Positions 62,317 through 64,000 of a DNA stretch of 64,000 bases are shown one piece after another. The stretch lies in contig CAZQIZ010000004.1 in the NCBI GenBank assembly GCA_964593585.1, positions 62,001-126,000 on the forward strand, in the 5' to 3' direction. The position numbers were made by a program, and so were the translations under genes. The notes under the pieces were generated by a model, which made no database searches, had not been told where the DNA came from, and saw only the letters and a list, made by a program, of their open reading frames with translations. Every line of letters starts with the position of its first letter. Position 1 is the stretch's first letter. This stretch comes from JACQFV01 sp964593585. GTDB taxonomy: Bacteria; Zixibacteria; MSB-5A5; WJJR01.

Positions 62317-62715
62317 TCAGCGCGGGACCAGCCGGGCAATCGCCTCGATCAGGTCGGTGGACTTGAAGGGCTTTTTCAGGATGCAGTCCACGCCGATCTC
62401 GCTGGCGCTGCCGCTGGAGTACTCGGACAGATAGCCGGTCATGAGAATGATCGGGATAGCGGGGTAATCCTTGCGAACCAGCCGCGCCAGCGATAGCCCA
62501 TCCATCCCGGGCATGCGGATGTCGGAGACGATCACGTCGGACGGGGCCTCAGCCAGCACATCCAGCGCGGCCACGCCATCGGAGGCGGTGCGTACGGTGT
62601 GGCCGGCATGACGGACCATCAGGTCCACCACGGTCAGAATCAGGGGATCGTCATCAACCACCAACACATTGAGCGGACGGGTGGCGGTGTTGGACATGGA
62701 GCGGGGCGTGGTCAT
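62317..62715 (-). CDS. Single-domain response regulator
   Basis: A 132-aa CheY-like receiver with no output domain. Acidic pocket DDD near the N-terminus (VLVVDDDPLI), phospho-acceptor Asp in VIVSDIRMPGMDG, the switch Thr in LMTGYL and Lys in ILKKPFKS. Signals through an unidentified partner; no histidine kinase is nearby. Confidence 0.92.
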   Translation of the reverse strand: MTTPRSMSNTATRPLNVLVVDDDPLILTVVDLMVRHAGHTVRTASDGVAALDVLAEAPSDVIVSDIRMPGMDGLSLARLVRKDYPAIPIILMTGYLSEYSSGSASEIGVDCILKKPFKSTDLIEAIARLVPR

Positions 62716-62800
62716 CGCGTGGATAGTCCTCTCTCTCCCGCTGTAAGATCGGCACTTCGACGAAATCGATTAAGGGGAGGGATGGTCGACGTGGAGAGAG

Positions 62801-62847
62801 AAAAATGCCCGTCCTATGGGAAGAATCCCATACTGGGTCAAACGGGC
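62801..62847 (-). terminator. Intrinsic terminator of mutM
   Basis: Outer arms GCCCGT/ACGGGC and inner arms TATGGG/CCCATA, followed on the minus strand by ATTTTT. It overlaps the mutM stop codon. Confidence 0.75.
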
Positions 62848-63677
62848 GGCGGCTGGCAGCGTGGGCAGAAGTGGGCGCTGCGTCCGGAGAGCACCAGACG
62901 TTCGATGATGGCGCCACACGATTGACACGGCAACCCGTCGCGTCCATAGACCTGCAATCGCGGGGCGAATCCGCCGGCTTCGCCGGTCAGGTCGGAAAAT
63001 GTGTCAAACGTGGTGCCGCAGGCCTCAATGGCCGCCGTCAGGATGCGCTGGATGGCGGCGCGCAAACGGCGGATTTGGGCCCGATCGATGAGGTCGCCGG
63101 GTGAGAGCGGGTGCACACCGGCGGCATGAAGCGCCTCATCGGCGTAGATGTTGCCCAAACCCGCGATCGCCGTCTGGTCCAAAAGCAGCGACTTGATCGG
63201 ACGATGAGTGCGCGCAAGGCAGCGACGCAGGTCGATCTCGGTGATCGTGTCGGCCTCGGGACCCAGTTTGGCGATGCCGGGATGGCGGTGGGCATGCCCA
63301 TCCGGGATGAAGTCCGCCCGGGCAAACTGGCGCGTGTCAACCAGCACGAGGCGTCGCGCAGCGGCTGACGAGCCGCCCGCCACTGTCAGGATCAGACGGT
63401 CGTGGCGTTCGCGGCGCGCGTCCGGCGGATACAGGCGGAACCGTCCGGTCATACGCAGGTGCGCGACGAGATGGCCGCCGGCGGCAAAGGAGATAACGAT
63501 GTACTTGCCGCGACGTGTGATGCGTTCGACCGTGCGGCCCGCCAGAGAATTCTTCCAGCCACGGGGATTGCCCTTGGAGATGCGCGTCGAGGCAAAGTCG
63601 ACACGCTCAATGCGCGCGCCGACAATCGCCGGACGCAGGGCGCGCACCACTGTTTCGACTTCGGGCAATTCGGGCAT
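62838..63677 (-). CDS. mutM: Formamidopyrimidine-DNA glycosylase
   Basis: Excises 8-oxoguanine and other oxidised bases. The 279-aa product starts with the essential MPELPEVE (Pro nucleophile after Met1 and Glu), has RRGKY for backbone contact, the helix-two-turn-helix segment (GNIYADEALHAAGVHP), and the zinc finger with CQSCG and FCPRC at the C-terminus. Five bases from the upstream ABC gene's stop, so co-transcribed. Confidence 0.96.
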   Translation of the reverse strand: MPELPEVETVVRALRPAIVGARIERVDFASTRISKGNPRGWKNSLAGRTVERITRRGKYIVISFAAGGHLVAHLRMTGRFRLYPPDARRERHDRLILTVAGGSSAAARRLVLVDTRQFARADFIPDGHAHRHPGIAKLGPEADTITEIDLRRCLARTHRPIKSLLLDQTAIAGLGNIYADEALHAAGVHPLSPGDLIDRAQIRRLRAAIQRILTAAIEACGTTFDTFSDLTGEAGGFAPRLQVYGRDGLPCQSCGAIIERLVLSGRSAHFCPRCQPPPV

Positions 63678-63681
63678 GGGA

Positions 63682-64000
63682 TCAAACAGCGGTGCGAAGA
63701 CGCTGTCCGCTTGTGGGATCGAAAAACAGCAGCCGGTCAGCCCGCGACTCCGGCGCAACCGTGGCGCCGATCGGCAATGCGGCATGGGCTTCGGCCAGCA
63801 CGGTCAGTTGCCGCTGGCCGTCGGTGACGACGCACTGCACCTTGTCGCCGAGGAATTCCTGCGAAGCGATTCGCCAGCGGCCGGCGCCGTCGGCGCGCAA
63901 TTGCACATGCTCGGGACGCACCCCGACTTCGACCGCGGCCGGCCAGGCGCCGGCGGGCCGGGATGGCGCTCTCCAACCATAGGGATCAACCACCATTGCG
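63682..64000 (-). CDS. C-terminus of ABC sugar-type transporter ATPase (5' part outside window)
   Basis: About 106 codons of a MalK/UgpC-like ATPase, the part after the nucleotide-binding domain: GVRPEHVQL and a TOBE/OB-fold regulatory region (IASQEFLGDKVQCVV, ALPIGATV). The substrate cannot be inferred because the transporter subunits are beyond the right edge. It is directly upstream of mutM. Confidence 0.85.
   Translation of the reverse strand, partial: AMVVDPYGWRAPSRPAGAWPAAVEVGVRPEHVQLRADGAGRWRIASQEFLGDKVQCVVTDGQRQLTVLAEAHAALPIGATVAPESRADRLLFFDPTSGQRLRTAV

Noticed and set aside
1..64000. tRNA or rRNA genes
   Set aside because: None was seen on reading either strand; a covariance-model search was not possible here.

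Overview
The window is a GC-rich bacterial contig with a 100-base assembly gap. It comes from a didermic organism: it has lipoproteins, an outer-membrane beta-barrel, type IV pilus motors, MurJ and SecDF. The gene content (MglA/roadblock regulators beside pilus ATPases, hslVU with xerC and topA, a geranylgeranyl reductase with ferredoxin, a DUF4175/DUF4159 pair) suggests an uncultivated FCB-like or neighbouring candidate phylum. That is an inference from gene content; there is no rRNA in the window to settle it.

Layout. 1-7582 (minus) is a pilus-motor and polarity cluster: TPR protein, membrane protein, MglB-like, MglA-like GTPase, roadblock protein, PilB, PilT and partial PilC. 7821-13403 (minus) holds DUF4388, ComEC and MurJ genes. 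13484 is rpsT. 13802-20326 (minus) holds a ferredoxin/reductase pair, an RNase H-like protein, a GNAT protein, a thioesterase, two lipoproteins and argF. 20633-28336 (minus) is hslU, hslV, xerC, topA, rpoZ, gmk and yicC. 28419-32160 (plus) is NFACT (RqcH-like), a small anchored protein, a MoaD-like protein and a beta-propeller. 32185-32743 is palindromic repeats around the gap. 32751-37887 (minus) is ffh, rpsP, rimM, trmD, rplS, rnhB and yraN. 38100-44393 (minus) is rsmB with a PASTA protein, then purL with hutU.

The most exciting region is 44569-47752 (plus): a minimal single-effector CRISPR locus. A 745-aa RuvC-type effector that I recognise as Cas12g (type V-G) is followed by a sigma70-like promoter, a structured candidate tracrRNA and 11 identical 36-nt repeats with 10 spacers. 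No cas1, cas2 or cas4 is present anywhere in the window. Reverse complements of several spacers look like translation starts (Shine-Dalgarno plus ATG), as expected if the crRNAs are antisense to mRNA for an RNA-targeting effector.

47901-64000 contains DUF4175/DUF4159 genes, a cupin, secF/secD, an M16 peptidase, a short-chain dehydrogenase, a previously hidden Sec-containing Rdx (SelW/SelT-like) protein with an in-frame UGA and a bacterial SECIS-like hairpin, a squalene/phytoene synthase-like enzyme, an outer-membrane protein, a response regulator, mutM and the end of an ABC transporter ATPase.
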